Shown piece after piece: positions 1-15,000 of a stretch of 64,000 bases of DNA. A program made the translations under genes and the position numbers. How positions within the stretch are numbered: position 1 is the stretch's first letter; each line of letters starts with the position of its first letter. The notes below the pieces were generated by a model. That model was not told the origin of the DNA. It worked only from the letters and a program-made list of their open reading frames with translations, and searched no databases. Source of the DNA: Heliopora coerulea (lineage: Eukaryota; Cnidaria; Anthozoa; Scleralcyonacea; Helioporidae); assembly GCA_030142905.1 (NCBI GenBank), contig JASJOG010000003.1, positions 1,151,001-1,215,000 of the forward strand. The letters run 5' to 3'.

Positions 1-3000
1 TGGATTGCTGAAGATTGCTCAGGAGCCTGCATATCACGAATACATTGACATAGAGTATTTCCAAAACTTATCTTCCATAATGCAGGTATTCTGTTGTATT
101 TTTGCTTCCTAAGTTACAAGACACTGCCCAAATAATGGTGAGTGTTCGCAAATTTCGTTTTCTTTACACTTCCAAATCTTTCCATTGTCAGTGAATCTTG
201 TGCATTTGCAAATGAGATAAATACCAGTAAAGGGAAAAACAGTTGTCAGAGCTAGTGACTGTCGTCATTGTGCGAACGTCCATCAATACCCCTTGTCTAG
301 CTGAGACCTTGAACAACATCTTACACTGCCGCATGCAGATCGTGGCGAAAACCCTGCAGGTGACCGTTCTCGATCTTACAGCCAACGAGATTTTGGGACT
401 GTTAACTTATGTTCTTCTGATATGGTAGACATTGATGGATTGTTCTACCACTTTTACATTTTCAGGATCCTTGCTCTCATGTTCGCACTATATTTATTAA
501 AAAGTTATGCAAAGGCTTGGAGTCCTTGAAACTACCTTTGGAATACCTATCCTTTTTTGCGCTAGCTGCTAAGGACCCATCAAAAGAAAGAAAGCAGCAA
601 GTATGTGTTCTAGTTATAAGTTTTAAAACAAAGCTGGTTATTGATTCCACCTAGACCTTTTCATATGCTAAATAATAGTGGAAATGGCGGTGGCGACGCG
701 ATGGAGGTGGTGGCAAAATATTAATGGCAATAACAAGAACAATAAAGTAAGATTGATAATAATTGTGATGGTGATGGTAATGATAATGGTTATGGTAGTG
801 GTGGTAGTGGTAATGGTGTTATAATGATGATTGTAATGGTGATGGTAGTGTTATTGGTCATGATAATGATAATGGTAACGTTGATGGTTGTGGTAACGGT
901 TATTTAGTGGTAGTAGTAACGGTAAATGATAATGGTAATCATAAAAATGGTGATGATAATGATAATGATAATGATTATAATGAAAACAATAATAATAACA
1001 ATGACAAGAAGAAGAATGATAATAATTATAATAATACTGGTAATAATAATCGTAACAATAGGTATGACAACAACGGTTCTCTTTTCGGCTTCCGAAAATA
1101 AAATTTACTGAATGGGTCATGGGTCTTTAACAACAATTCATCACGTGGTATCTAATTTGCCGTACTTGTTAGCTAACTGCCCAAGAAAGCATTCAAAATG
1201 AAAGAAATCGTGCATCAGTGATTGGCATTCTTTTGTTTTCGATTATGGTGACATTCCTTTGCCGTCCATAACAAAAGATCATTGAGTAAAAAACGGAACA
1301 TTACAAAGATGTTGACCAGGACGTCGTATTATTAATCTTTTAGCCCATGTTTCATAATCTGAAACTTGAGATTCAAAATCTGTTGCTTTCAATAGCTGGT
1401 TTAACGACCATCATCATTTTCATGAACATATGCTGCGGCAGCGTGAAACTTATCAATGTCAAAAGACGGCCTTTCAAAGTGGATCTGTTAAGTAGGCATA
1501 CAAGACTTGTAACATTATTACTGTTTTAATATTTACTGATGTTTTTTGTTCCAAACATTTCCACGACGTTTACAGGTCATTGCAAAGCCTCTAGTATTTC
1601 AAGGTTTGTTTTTAAAAAAAGTGAAAGGTGGAGTAGACCCATGGTGTTGAAATCTTTGAGGCTTTTTTGGATATCGAAGAACGTAAGAACGTAAGAACGT
1701 TGTCAGCAACAGAAATCGAACCTATTGTATTGAACTTCTGCATTACCATGTATTTCTTGTCAGATTACTGTCGCGCAACCAATATTTTTACTTGTGTCAG
1801 TTTCGGCCAAAACACTTTTCATACGGAGCTCAAGATTCCACTCGCTTTGATAACTGAATTTCTGCCGCCACTTGTGGCCTTTTTAGGTGAAGCAAATGAT
1901 TTGTCGAAGTATTAGTCTCAGAAATGAATATCTACGGCAACACTCATCGGCAGCAGGTATGTAGCAATAGAAATTTTCTAGTCTTTTTTTCTAATCTCAT
2001 GGTTTTAATTAATGCTGATCGTTGAATCAATGTAATTTAAATGATGTACATTTGAAGCGTTAACAAAGCACCATTCACTTATGAACAATCTCTTATTATC
2101 TTCCAGCTCACTCTGCGTCAATTTTGCCAGAGTACACTTTACCTTATCTCATCTATTTGTTGGCTCATTTGCCTGACGTTCGGTTCACCGAAGCAGAATC
2201 TTTGAAAGATATTAAAGCGTAAGAAAACCACTTATGTGGAAGGGAAAATTGAAGGTGCTTGAGTAAACGAGAGATGGAATGGAGGTCGAAGAGAAAAGAC
2301 GTAAGGAGAATTTAATGACCGAAAAGAGGGGGCAAGGAGAACGGGAAGAAGAAAGACTATGCTGGAAACGAGAGACGATACGTGAGAAGAATGGTGGAAG
2401 AATAGGAAGTATAGAGTGAGGATGGGGAAGGCAAGAGGGAAAAAAGAAGAGGAAAAGGGAATGAAAGGAAGGAAAACTGGGAGAGGGAAAGAAAAATAAA
2501 CTGAAACAAAGTTAAGTATTAAGGTCTTAAGTTGAGTACAGAACATTGTATTGATGGAGCGTATGATTTGACGTGAAACTGTTCGATCTGGACAATCTCG
2601 TGAGAGTTCAGCGTGATTGGTTGTGTCAGTGCTGAGTACAGTCAAACTTCTATTAAGCGGTCCCCCTCGGGAGATAACCAGCTGACCGCTTCTGCCGGCA
2701 GAAAATTGCCTCTCGAGCAGAATTTTGAGCAGAATTCTCGAAAATTAGCGACACGGAATAAAAACTAACAAACAAATAAATATTGACAACTGTACTTAAA
2801 GAAATCTTGACATTTGGATAGGCAAGGGAATGCGGAGTTGCTCAATACTGGATAATCCCAGCCATAAACATTGAACACCTTGTTATGAATGTTAAACTTT
2901 ATTGCCGTTTTAAAAGGTTACAATTGAAAATAAAAGTTTTTCACTAAATAAATAATATAGTTGTTAAGTAACACATTTAGCGTACTTTTTCTGCTTGCCT

Positions 3001-6000
3001 GATTTGCGAGCAGAATTTTGAGCAGAATTTGGAATTTTTACGAGCAGTGCCAGCAGGCAGAATTTACCCAAGCCTACTTGTGACGTAGCTTTGCATGGTA
3101 GGTATTGTTGGCAATGATTTAATTGGACATTGTTTGGCCATACAGCGTGTGGTATGGCGTGTTGTAAACTATGAGGTTTGATGAGCTATTTTAGTGTCGT
3201 TCAGAAAGTATTTGCATTAATTGAGATCTTCATTTCAGATACTTGTGGTTTTTCATGGAACCAGTATTAGCGAGAGGAGATAATTACAATTTCATGAAAA
3301 AACTTGCGGAAAATGTCAAGCAAACGAAAGATGCGAAGGCACCTGATAATGAAGTCCTGAACAAAGTGTGTAAAAATCTATTTTTATTAAGTAATGCCAT
3401 GACTTTTCTGGAAATTATCGATTACGTTTCCCCGCTGTCGAGGGACGATTTGTGGAAGTGCGCGAGAACATTACGATTTTATGTACCGCGCATTCGCGCA
3501 GTGGAAGACGATCCCACATGAATTGGGGATAGTGTGTTAACATAAGTGAAATTCATTTAGGACATCACTTTAAGTCTGGAGAAAGAGCAAGGCAGGAGCA
3601 AGAGTTGATGCGATTGGCCTCGTTTCACAGCCTGTCGAAGGCTAAGGATCCTTCGTCGCTTAATTTTCCCTCGTGCATGGTAATGATGGAAGTTCAGTAG
3701 ACAAAAGAGTTCTTTCTCTTTTGCTAAAATTTCCTCAGTGTTATTCAGGGGTAAATTTTCTAGCATGAGCAAATACGAGAAATTCGAATTGAACCCTTTA
3801 CTCGCCGAGACGTCTCCCCTTGATAAGTAAAATCGTCTGACATTAGCCAGGGTAAAATCAAAAAGTCGGGTACGGGCCGAAAAGAGTTAAACCCTCCCGT
3901 GGAGATTTCGTATTATCGTAATGTAACGTGCACACTCGGTCGGTTAACCTTCTCTTTATTTCAACGTAATCACAACTAACTACTATTATACAAACTTCGC
4001 CTATATGTAGTGTTTGTCCTTGCACGTGAATAGCTTATGGTATTTTACATTACGCAATACGACTATTGATAATACTGGGAAACTACATGAAAGTACTTTT
4101 CCTGAAAACTATGCTTCTATTAATGGTCTAGTAAAACTACATGTATTATTCCACCACGAGCCATGTGACAGGATTATTAAGTAATTTTACATTTACTATG
4201 TGCTGTCAATGTTGGGAAAAATCCCACATGTGCGCAGTGTCATATTACTTACTTTACACAACAAGACTCATTACAGTAAAGATACAAAATTTGTTCATAT
4301 CAAGCTCATGCTCAATATAATTTGAAAAATAAAGTTCAATGTTTATGCACCTATATATGTAATATGGATATATAATAAACATTGGTAAATTGTATGTATT
4401 TAACAAATAGAAAATAGCTTTCGTGTCTCTGTGCCGTGACAGAAACATGAATCACGTCATTTTAATCGGAAAAATGCCTGGAGGCTAAAAATCGCAGCAA
4501 AAATCACCCGTGTGAGCAGCCCTTAATACAAAATGAAAATGACGTCAGTCGTGTCTCTGTACTCTGAGAGAAAATTAGGCTCGTCTAATCACAGCGTGCG
4601 TAGAGCGCGTGTTTTATAAATGTATATATAACATAAAACAATCAGGACCAACTTGCGTTTAAAAATTTCGGGAACTAGCCTTTTTTTAAGGAGTCCGGAT
4701 GTGAAGATGTGAATGTATGTATGTAAATACATACATACAAACAAACATATACATACATGCACTGTGTCTGAAGTTATTATGCAAGAGTGATAATTTGAAA
4801 TATGTTTTTATGCGTTTTGCAAAACTTCATAGCAATCACACATATAATAAAGTGATATACAAGAAACTATCTTCACTTGTATTTCAGTTGTTTTGGGCCC
4901 TGCTACGGTATTTCTAACGAAAATTTATAAAGTTGGGTGTCTGAAGGTATTATGCAAATGGGAATTTGCCTGACCAAACACTGAGCTTTAGTGATGTTAA
5001 TGGAATATTTACTACCAGAAACCAATTTAACATTCTATTTATTTCTAAACATCAAACAATGGAATCATTTTACATGTTATATCCACCTTTTTTATCAATT
5101 ATTTTAATAAGTCGATCATCCATTGAATTTGTGAGAGACTTCACTGTCTCAGGCTTGATTGCTCGAGTTTGCTTTTTCAATTGCCTCCCACAACTCTGAC
5201 TGGCTTCTGTACTGTTTGCCACCACTATGCAGTTCACTCTTTACCAGTGCCCACATGTTTTCAATCGGATTTAGATCAGGAGAGGACGATGGCCATTTCA
5301 TTAATTTACTTCCTGTGAACCCCCCTTTGAGCCAAAAAGTCAGAAGTACTTCGTGACGCATGAGAGGGGGCATTGTCTTGCATGAAGACACAATCCTTCT
5401 TAAATTTTTGGCTTTGAGCTTTGTACCATTTGAAGAATGTGTCTTCCAGTGAAGCGCAATAGTTATCACTGTTTAGCTTCATTCTTTCATCCACTTTGAA
5501 CGGCCCAATTACTTTGTCATTGACAATCCCTGCCCATATCATGATTCCACCACCTCCCTGTTGTCTCCTCAGCCTTGGAGGAGGTTCCTTATCACAGAAA
5601 ACCCACCCTTTAGACCAACCATTCGGACCATCCAGAGTCACCCTTGATTCATCAGTAAAAATCACTTTACTAAAGTCATTTCTCAAGTTTTTCCTGGCCC
5701 AATTCAAACGGTTCTGCATGTATGTTTTATTGAGAGGAGGTCTGCTAACTGATTTCTTGACTGTGCTCATAGTTCGAAGGATTCTACACCTTTTATCACG
5801 TTTCACTCCTGTTATTCCTACCTTGTCAAACACTTCCGCGCTACTTAGTAGTGGATGCTTTGTTAGAATTTGCTTCAATTTTCGTTTGTCTCTGTTCCTA
5901 ATGTTCTTAAATCTTTTTCCTTTGCTTCTTACCCTCTTCTTGTTTACGTCTTCCATTGCATTCTTAACTGTTCGATGGTCTCTTCGTAATATCTTCGAAA

Positions 6001-9000
6001 TTTCTAATGTTGTTTTCCCTTTACCTAATAACTGCACTATTTCCTTTTTCTCAGTTGCTGATAAATCTTTCTTTTTGCCCATGTTGACTTTTTAAGTGAG
6101 AGATCGGTAGCGTTATAGCAGCATTAGCAGTGTTATCACACTTGCATAATAACTTCAGACACTGCTTTTCTAATTAATTGGCTATTTTGGGAATAAATCG
6201 GACCAGTTTGTGTAACGTGTATGTAAATATCGCTTTATTATGTGTCATTGCTATGAGATTTTGCAAAAATATATTCCAAATTATCACTCTTGCATAATAA
6301 CTTCAGACGCAGTGTATATGTACATATATGTACATATATATCCCAATTGAACTTAGGAGTCAGAAAATTTGAAATTGCTCTCCCTTTCAGCAATCCTCGT
6401 TGCATTGTGGCTTCAACAGAAACTATTTTCTTCTCAATATTGATCTTCCATGATTATTGTACCTTCCTTTGCATTGGTGATATTTTATTATAATTATTTA
6501 CAGGCAATTTACACTGTCAGTGATATTGCCATTGGAATAATAATGAAACTGTCCAAGGTTAGTATTTTAAGAAAAACCATAACAAGTCGACACTTTCAAA
6601 AAGTAAAGAATAAACGTAATCTGAAAAACGACATCTTGTTAGCTTGATATTCAAGTTGTGAACAAGACAAGACAAGGACAAAGTTGCGGTGATCCTTCGA
6701 CTCTATTACAAAGTCAGTTTTGTAATAGAGTCGAAATATCACCACAAATTTGTCTCTGTCTTGTCTTGTTCATAACTGGAATATCAAGCTAACAAGATGA
6801 CATTTTTCGGATTATGTTTATTCTTTGGTATTTTAACATGTATAAAACATTGACCGTGGTTATTTTCCTCTAAAAGTAATCAAGTGACCTTGAGTAAAAA
6901 TTCCTTTTAATTTTCACCGTTGTTTAAGGTAGTCTTCCAGGCCTAACCCACTTCAATCACTTGTATTTCTACTATTGTTTTAGACTCACACCTTTGTTTT
7001 GAAAGATTTCCCTGGTAATCTTGTTCTTCCCAAGAAGTTTTTTGTTCCTCTTGGCAAGGTAATTCGTGGGGAAAAAAACTACGTCATTGCCTACTTAGTG
7101 AGTAGCGTATGTGCGTGAGTGAGAACGGGTGTGATTGCATGCGTGCGAAAGAAGAGTAAATTGATAGCGATATTTCTTGTTCCATTTAATCTCAGGGCGA
7201 GGTGAACAGTAAAACATATTTGCCAAAGAATTTCTCCGTCACACCCATGAAGGTAACACGTCTTGTTCGTGAATCTAGTTTAATCTAGAAAGACTAAATA
7301 CTCTGAAAGTTAAATATCTTTTGCAGAAATCGTCGAATAACGTGTCTAAGATTACCCCGTCCAAGTCTGGTCAGACGTTTATAAACACCAGTTCTACGGG
7401 CAAGAAGTCGTCTCATGAAAAGACTGCCAAGAGGTTTGTGTTTCCATGTGAATTTTATAGATTTGTCACTGTTTGTTGGCTTTTTTCCTCCCATAGTGCA
7501 TACTTCAGGTTGTATACATAACTCTTGGAATTTTTGGTTTTTTATTAGTTTTGTTTCTAATTTTGTTTCTTTTATCGGTAATTGTTAAATAAATATGCAT
7601 ATGACGTAAAATGTCAAGTGTATCCTTCATTGCTTCCTATCCTGTTTGAAATACAACTGCATGATTGGTTGTAGCGGCCAGTTTAAGTCGTGTTGGCACA
7701 ACTCCAGGGACTATGTATCCTCGACAAACTATACCTGGCTCAAGGGAAATTCGTCAAGACATTGAGAGGAATCAACTTTCATTTCTCTATTCCATGTTGA
7801 ATGTGAAGAGAAAGTTAACCTAAGTGCCCATTGACACAAATCGAATCGCTCAGTGCGATAATCTGAGAAACTGTTCCTCCAACCAGTTGTCAGTTGCTGG
7901 ACTTTATACCGCACGGAAAACTGGCACTAACAGTTAATTACGGACGTTCAAAAAATATATATGGCGTTATCGAAGGTATAATTTTCAAACCGGTTTATCG
8001 AGAGATATTACAAAATTTCTGACTCCAGACCAAAGCCACAGATTTAACACACCATTGTTTGCACACAGAATTGTCCATCAGTTCCGGTTTTCCGCGTGTT
8101 ACAATACCTGCAATGGCCAGATGATGGCCTATTGTTGGTTTAGCTAACACCGCTGCCAAAAGTCATCAGCATGCGTGGGCTGTTGACTCGTAGCAGGAAA
8201 AAAGCCCAGGAAACTTTGTTGTGTTCTGTTAGGTCCTGAGCGGGCAGATTTTCTTGAGGTTTCCTCTTGACGTGAAAAGTCATGTTGCGTTAGCCGGATT
8301 AAAATGTATAAGTTGCCAAATAGTGACTGCCAGGTAAGGGGTTAAGAGCCGACAGCTGAATACACTTTTCCTGAACACAAGAGAACCACTGATTGGGTCC
8401 GAAATCCGTACATGACTTCATCATGGCATTCTAAAATATCCTGAGTTTACCATCCGTAGTTTTCCTACTCCACTTCGAAAAGGAATGAGCAATATTTGGG
8501 TTTTGCTCAGTCATTTTGACTAAATGATTCGGGCAGCTTATTGTGGTGATTGTACGGTAACTTGTTTAGACAAGATCTCAGCTCAGTCACATAAGCGCTT
8601 GGTGAAATTATATGAACACAGTACCTAATATTTAGTCTTTCGTCAAGTATCAGTCGAACTGAAACAGTTAAATTGAACAATGAAAGAAAGTATTATGGTA
8701 ACGTTTTCGTTTTGATAATTCTTATTTTTTAAGGATTTCTGAAAAGTCTAAAACTAAAAAGACTCAGAAGTCTCTGATGGACATCTTGGAAAAAGAAACT
8801 AAAGAAAGCGATGAGCAATCTGAAGAGGATGAAGAAGAAGAAGAGTCAAGGCTAAAAACTAACTCATGGAAAACGTATGTAGTGCAATGGTACATTTTAG
8901 GGAGATAAGGACGTGTGATCTGGATGCCAGATCTGATAAAATGTAACAATCTGGCAGTATCACAATCTACAATTCTGTACACTAACTATTTTCCGGCGGC

Positions 9001-12000
9001 ATAAGACTTCTATTATTTTACTCTGGCTAACGCCAGACGATTTTACTCATCAAGGGGAAAGCTCCCGCCTTGAAAGAGTTATCTCCAGGTTTATTAACTA
9101 GATAGTGCTAGGTTTTTCGTAAGCCAGAAACACGGTGCAAAAAGTGTTTCTGAATGCGCTTGTACGCAATCTCGGCCAAGAACATGCACGCCAGAAAAAC
9201 AGTTCTGGTGCAAAAGCTACTCAAACTTCAGTATTATCCTATCCGCAAGTTTGGTTTCAATTTCAGATAAATATATGTCACAAACATACGAATTATCTTG
9301 AAATGTATTAAAATCACCTCTTGTTAGTTTCTTTCCCCAGAATGAAAGCTTACAGCTATGTAGTATCCAGTAATGGATTATTCGGTTGAATTCGATATCT
9401 TGTAAAGTGGTATCCTGCACATACCTGCAGACCAACATAATGTGGTAAAATATAGTACAATACTGTACAGTACTGGGATTCGTTGTATATTACTTTTAAG
9501 GCTGGTGTCCATATAATCGTTCACGATCCCTTGCGATCGCTGGATGGGTCGAAAAGGAGACAGCGAACGTCAATGGTCAATTGGAAACTTGCCTTCAGAG
9601 CAATATACAACCAGTCCCAATACTGTACATGCACTATCCTGTACTATTGTACTATTGGTCTGTTGGTATGTCCTGGAAACACTTGCGATCCGGCGATCAA
9701 GAGCGATTCATAGCGATCGCCAGAGATTGTAAGCGATTATTTGGAAACACTTCACAGCAACCAAGCCATTCAAATGCATCCGACAACACATTCGTATAAA
9801 TGCCATGGCAACTTTCAAAGCAGTCGAATTGAACTCACTACTCCGGTTATCTGAACAGATGTTTGTTGCGATTTTGAACGTGGCTGTAGTAGACTACGTA
9901 GAATTCATTAAAGACATACACAAGCACGGGTGCTTTTTTAATCGGTGAAACAAAGAATGTATGGACAAATGCAAAAGGCATAACGCATAGAGGGCCATCA
10001 CAAACAACGCCATATTCTTTGGCGACCCAGCCGCTTAAAAAGTTGTTTTCTTTTTTTTCTGAGAGGTTTTTCAAATCCAAAGGCGACGTTTTCGAAGTCT
10101 GTTTTTTACTCTTGTCGCCTTTTCGTAAGCAGATGGAGTAAACAGTTCATCCCAAGGAAAAGGAACTCATCATAGTTGTCCTTCATGCATGAGCAATTTC
10201 CTAGTAACGTTTCCTAGGCACGTGGGGCATGCGAGGGGCGCGCGTGGAAATAGACGGAGAACTGACCATTTGCGTTTGTGGCGTGTGTACCGAAGTGCGC
10301 TCCAAATTTCTGAACGATTTCATGGAAACTCGCAAGCGAAACTCGCATGGAAGCACTATTTTCATACCCGAAATGGCATGTGAAATTTTTGTTGGGGAAG
10401 CTGGATTTGAATGGAACCGTATACCATCGACTTCGTAATGAATTGTACATCTATGCATGTTTTTACACCTCTGGAACTTTTCCAAGCAAATATTGTTATT
10501 TTTCGTAACATTTAAACAACTGGGAACGTTCCACGTCCAATGCACCAACAATGATGTGAAAGCATAGAAATGTTCTCGACGACGTAATGAGTAGAACTAG
10601 GGCGACGTTGAAAGTACTCTTGTGTCTACAAGTTATTTCTTTTGTTTTGAATGAAAATTTCTATTTTTAAGAACATGTTGCCGTAGACCCCCCCTTAATG
10701 TTCCTCATCCGCGTTCTTCCCGTTGGCACGTCTGTACAAACCAGAATCTCGTTTATCTTCTGCCAATCTTTTGGGTCATTAGTGCGCAATTTCTTCCTTT
10801 TTACCATCCAGCAATTTTATTCTTATCTTTCTCTTTACTCTTCCTTACGTGGCCGAACCATTCTATTTATTCATTTATTTCCTTTTTTTGTTTGCTAATT
10901 TATTCATCTAATCGTTTCCATTTTCCACAAGAACGATTTCTCAAAATAATATTGTACAGCACATTACGGTATGATACGCCGCAACGCAATATGGTACTAC
11001 AAATGTCGCTCAAAAAAGGGCAACAACAGCACAAAACATGAGGCACCCAACTGCTGGGATTTACATTCCACATTATTTAGAATTTTTCCTTTCTTGTTCT
11101 GGGTATCATTGGTTACTTGATCGATATCTTGTCAACCGGTATGCATCTTTTGTCACCTTTGTCTGTCGTCATAATTTTACATTCTCCGTGTCTCATTTGA
11201 CCTGTCTTACATACTGTAAACTGATCTAAGATAACCCAGCAGATATTTATTGCTGCGAGCCATTAGGCGAGCAGCAACACCAATCTTGCAATTGAGGTTG
11301 GGCTACCTATGTGTTTGAACACCCGCAAAATTCTCGATTTGAGGATTTCGATATTCGGAATAATTTTGAACCCTTGTAATCGTATGGTCAGTGGTAGGCA
11401 GTACGTTCCTCATTGCACGCAGAAGCTAAGTCTGTTCGCCAGTAGAAGTATTCGTCAAGGTCACGAACGGTTTAGTGACATTTCAAGAGGAAGACCGTAT
11501 TCTTTTATGAGTTTTTCGGTCTTGTTATTTGCTCAATCAGTAGCAGTTCGTCCATAGACGACCCACACAGTCGACCAGATCCTCACACATGGAGACCTCA
11601 TTTACCTGAACGCTCTTGAAAACGTACTCATCCCAGACGTATAGACGTTGTCTGTTAACTTGGATATGCCTACCTCGCAGCATTTCACTTTCTGTAAGAA
11701 ATGGCTAGTATAAAATATTGTATAATTATAATTCGCAGTGTATCTTTCCTAGGAAAAGAAGTCGTCCTCTAGGAAAGCAAACAACCCAGAAACCATCAAC
11801 AAAAAATCCGTTGTCCGCGAGGAAACGATCATTAACATCTCCTTCAACAACGTTAGTGGAATCACCAAATGAGAAACGTACAAAAAAAGCGCCTGCTGTT
11901 CCTCTTAAAGTAGAAACGCCCACAAGATTTTCACCAAGGCGAAACGTCTCCGCCATGGGATCGTCTCCTGGTATAGAAAACATCGCGAGAAACATAAGGT

Positions 12001-15000
12001 AGCTGTGTGGTTACATTATTAAATTACGCTGTGTGGAGGTGTGGTGAAAGAGTGCCGTCTGGTTGTTTGACGAGAGTTCATTAGTATTCTACTACATTTA
12101 AGGAGACAAAAAAGAACATTTTTCATGAATTATTGACGATTAATGAATTATTTTTTCATCCTGCAATAAAACTTTCAGTCAACTTTATTTTGTGTATTAG
12201 AATATATATACTTCTGGTAATATGATAATCTGATACTAAAGTCCCCGCGGATCCTTACAAAGTCTTATTATTAATTGTATTTTTAAAGCTTTGAAAAGGT
12301 CTTGGATATGCCAAAATTGTTGTCTTAAATTTTCGATTGAGTCTTAATTTATATAATTACGAAGTCATGAAATTTTAGAGATCTCTATTAATTTATTATT
12401 TATTAACTTATTAATTAAATCCACTATTTCCTGGTTTTTAAGTATTAGCTTTTGAGAAGAAAGGGTCTAAATCTTCAGAATTTGGGTCTTGAAAAGTCTT
12501 GAGACGATCTTAAATTAGGGATGTGTCTGGTCCAAATATTGGTATCCAGTAAATTGAAGCATTTTTAAATAAGAAGTCAAGGAAAAGTTTCATAGCCAAG
12601 ATCATTATGCGTCCCACTTTGGTCTATTAGCAAATAGTCATATTTAAACACCGAGCAAAAGTGTTTTTATTGAGTTTTAAAACACGAGACTGTAGCCGAG
12701 TGATTTAGGTCCGATAAAGCACGTAGTGCGAGTTTGTCAAATGACTTCAAAAAACAAACCTCTTAATACGCTAGTGCGCGAACAAAATTTGAAATATAAT
12801 CTTTTTTTTGCTGCAAAAAATTGAGGAGAAAAATAACAGCGTCTTTATCACATTTAAAGACACGAAATGCTTATGATTTTTATTTGTAACGTTTCTAGTA
12901 AAGGTCTCCTATTTTTTTCCAGTTATATTTAGAAGATTTTGGATGAGCGAGAAATAACGGTGGGAGCAGCAGCCCGAATGACGAGTGTTTTTCACCTTTC
13001 CGAGTACTCCAAAACTTCCACGAGTGTTTCAATAACTCGATGGGGACACCGAAAGGATATTTTCTAATGTCTTCGTAATAAACCTGTATAAATAACAGCA
13101 ATAGCAATCCTTTTCATTGCCGTGAAAGCTTAAATTCTACTTACTATATACGGTCACCTATTTGATGGCGTAATCTTTTACATGTTTCCATCTACTTACG
13201 GGAACACGACTTTCAGCTAATCACCGTGTAGGGTTTCGAAATTTTATTTCATAAACTTACAAATTATAATTTTTATGTCCAGGAAGAACATTTCTTGACA
13301 AACTGTCTAGCAGATTCCAAATCGAAACTCCAACGTATCTTATAAATTCGTTTAGTAGGGGAGATGTTTCCCGAGCAAGAAAAAATCTCGAGGACCCCGA
13401 TTTAGCTGAAGTATTTACAAAGGTTCCGTTAGACAAAAGGTAAACGGACAAAACAAGTGCTATAAAACTCCAACATCACGTATGCGTAACAGTCCACAAC
13501 ATCATAACGTCTCTCCAGAATGTTGTCATCCAAGGAGGTAGATAAATTGGTATTATCAGATCACGGACGCACCTTTCTAGTTTGAATATTCAGAAACGTT
13601 TTCTAAACATCTGGTGGGGATCGACCCCCGTAATGTTGTGAACGCCGATGAGACGCTCTATCCATTGAGCTGACTGGCATGGTTGAGGGGAACGTTACAA
13701 TGTGCACTGTTTCACAATGACGTCAGTGTATGTATCATGAGTCGACAAGACTAGATATGTCAAAATATCATTGATGAAGTGAAATGCTTTCTTATTTTTA
13801 AATATTTGATAAAATTATTAAGAATAGCGTGTAGAGCTCGTTCAAGTACCTAGAAGTCATAAAAACGACTTTATGTTCGTATTTATAAGATATACGATGA
13901 CACATGGTCAGACGAGGGTCAGTAAACATTCATTAAATTAATGCACATCGTTCTGATACTCGAAATTTCCATTTCCGAATGTAAACTCCATTTCATATAG
14001 TCGAATGTGAATAACAAATATTCGTTGGCTCAGGAAACACGTCTTTTCAGGTTTTTCAGGCTTTACAGCATATGACTTGGTGTAACTCTGCAGAATTTTA
14101 GATCTTGTTAGATCAATTCTGTTACGTTTTCAGTAGGGAACATCATTTTTTGTAAAAGAAATAATCAATACATGTTCATGACTTTAATTCAGAAGAATCG
14201 AATATGAAACAAATCTAAATGCCTCTATAATTGCGAAGAATTATAAGCACTATTGTTCTTCATCTCGACAATGCCTTTAAATAAAATAAGTTTAATTTTA
14301 ACTTCGTGAGTCCCTTTAACATTTTGTGTTCACTAGTAACTGTGTAGTCATGTCTGGAAAACTTTGGTTAAACGAATTATTTGAAGGTTTTCATAGCAAT
14401 GAAAACAATTTGTCTTACGTTGTTCAATAATGCGCGTGGGAAAAACACTATTTTCGGACAGTTGTATGCAAGAGACGGAATAACCTCAGTTGATCAAAAA
14501 GGAAAAAAATCTAATAGTAAAAGTCGGTGGCTCATGCTATATCTACGGTCACAATAATTATTACATCTCAAGTGGAAAATTATAGTTTTCATCACTGACA
14601 AATCATAATAATTTGAAATTATGAAATTATTCCATTAGTTAGCACTTATCCTTAAATTCACCATAAGAGGTTGAAAAAAATTAAGGTGAATATTGTCGTG
14701 TTAACATGACTTAGTTTATTAAATCAACTCGATTTTCAGAACCAAGGATTCCTTACATGAAGGCGAAGTAGTAAATGGTTTTTCGCAGTCTTCGGTAGAT
14801 GACGATCAAAATGAAATGTCTGTAAGTATGGGAATAAAGATTACACGTTAACCAAGACGTTATTGATACGCCTTTTATTTAGACTATACCGGTAAGAATT
14901 GCAGTAAAACCCTAATCCCGATCCAAACGTTTTGTACAACCGGTACTGGGTGAAAATATTTGCCCAATCTTATTTTAAAATCGGTACGATTTCGTTCCGG

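Noticed and set aside
851..1120. Asn/Asp-rich and Tyr/His-rich open frames on both strands
   Set aside because: They are translations of a degenerate trinucleotide repeat in a PDS5 intron.
3366..3521. Continuation of the open frame after the PDS5 exon at 3239-3365
   Set aside because: PDS5 similarity stops at the GTGTGT donor and resumes in frame in the exon at 6504, so the extra codons up to the stop at 3521 are intron.
5496..6095. 199-codon plus-strand open frame
   Set aside because: It is the antisense shadow of the Tc1 transposase.
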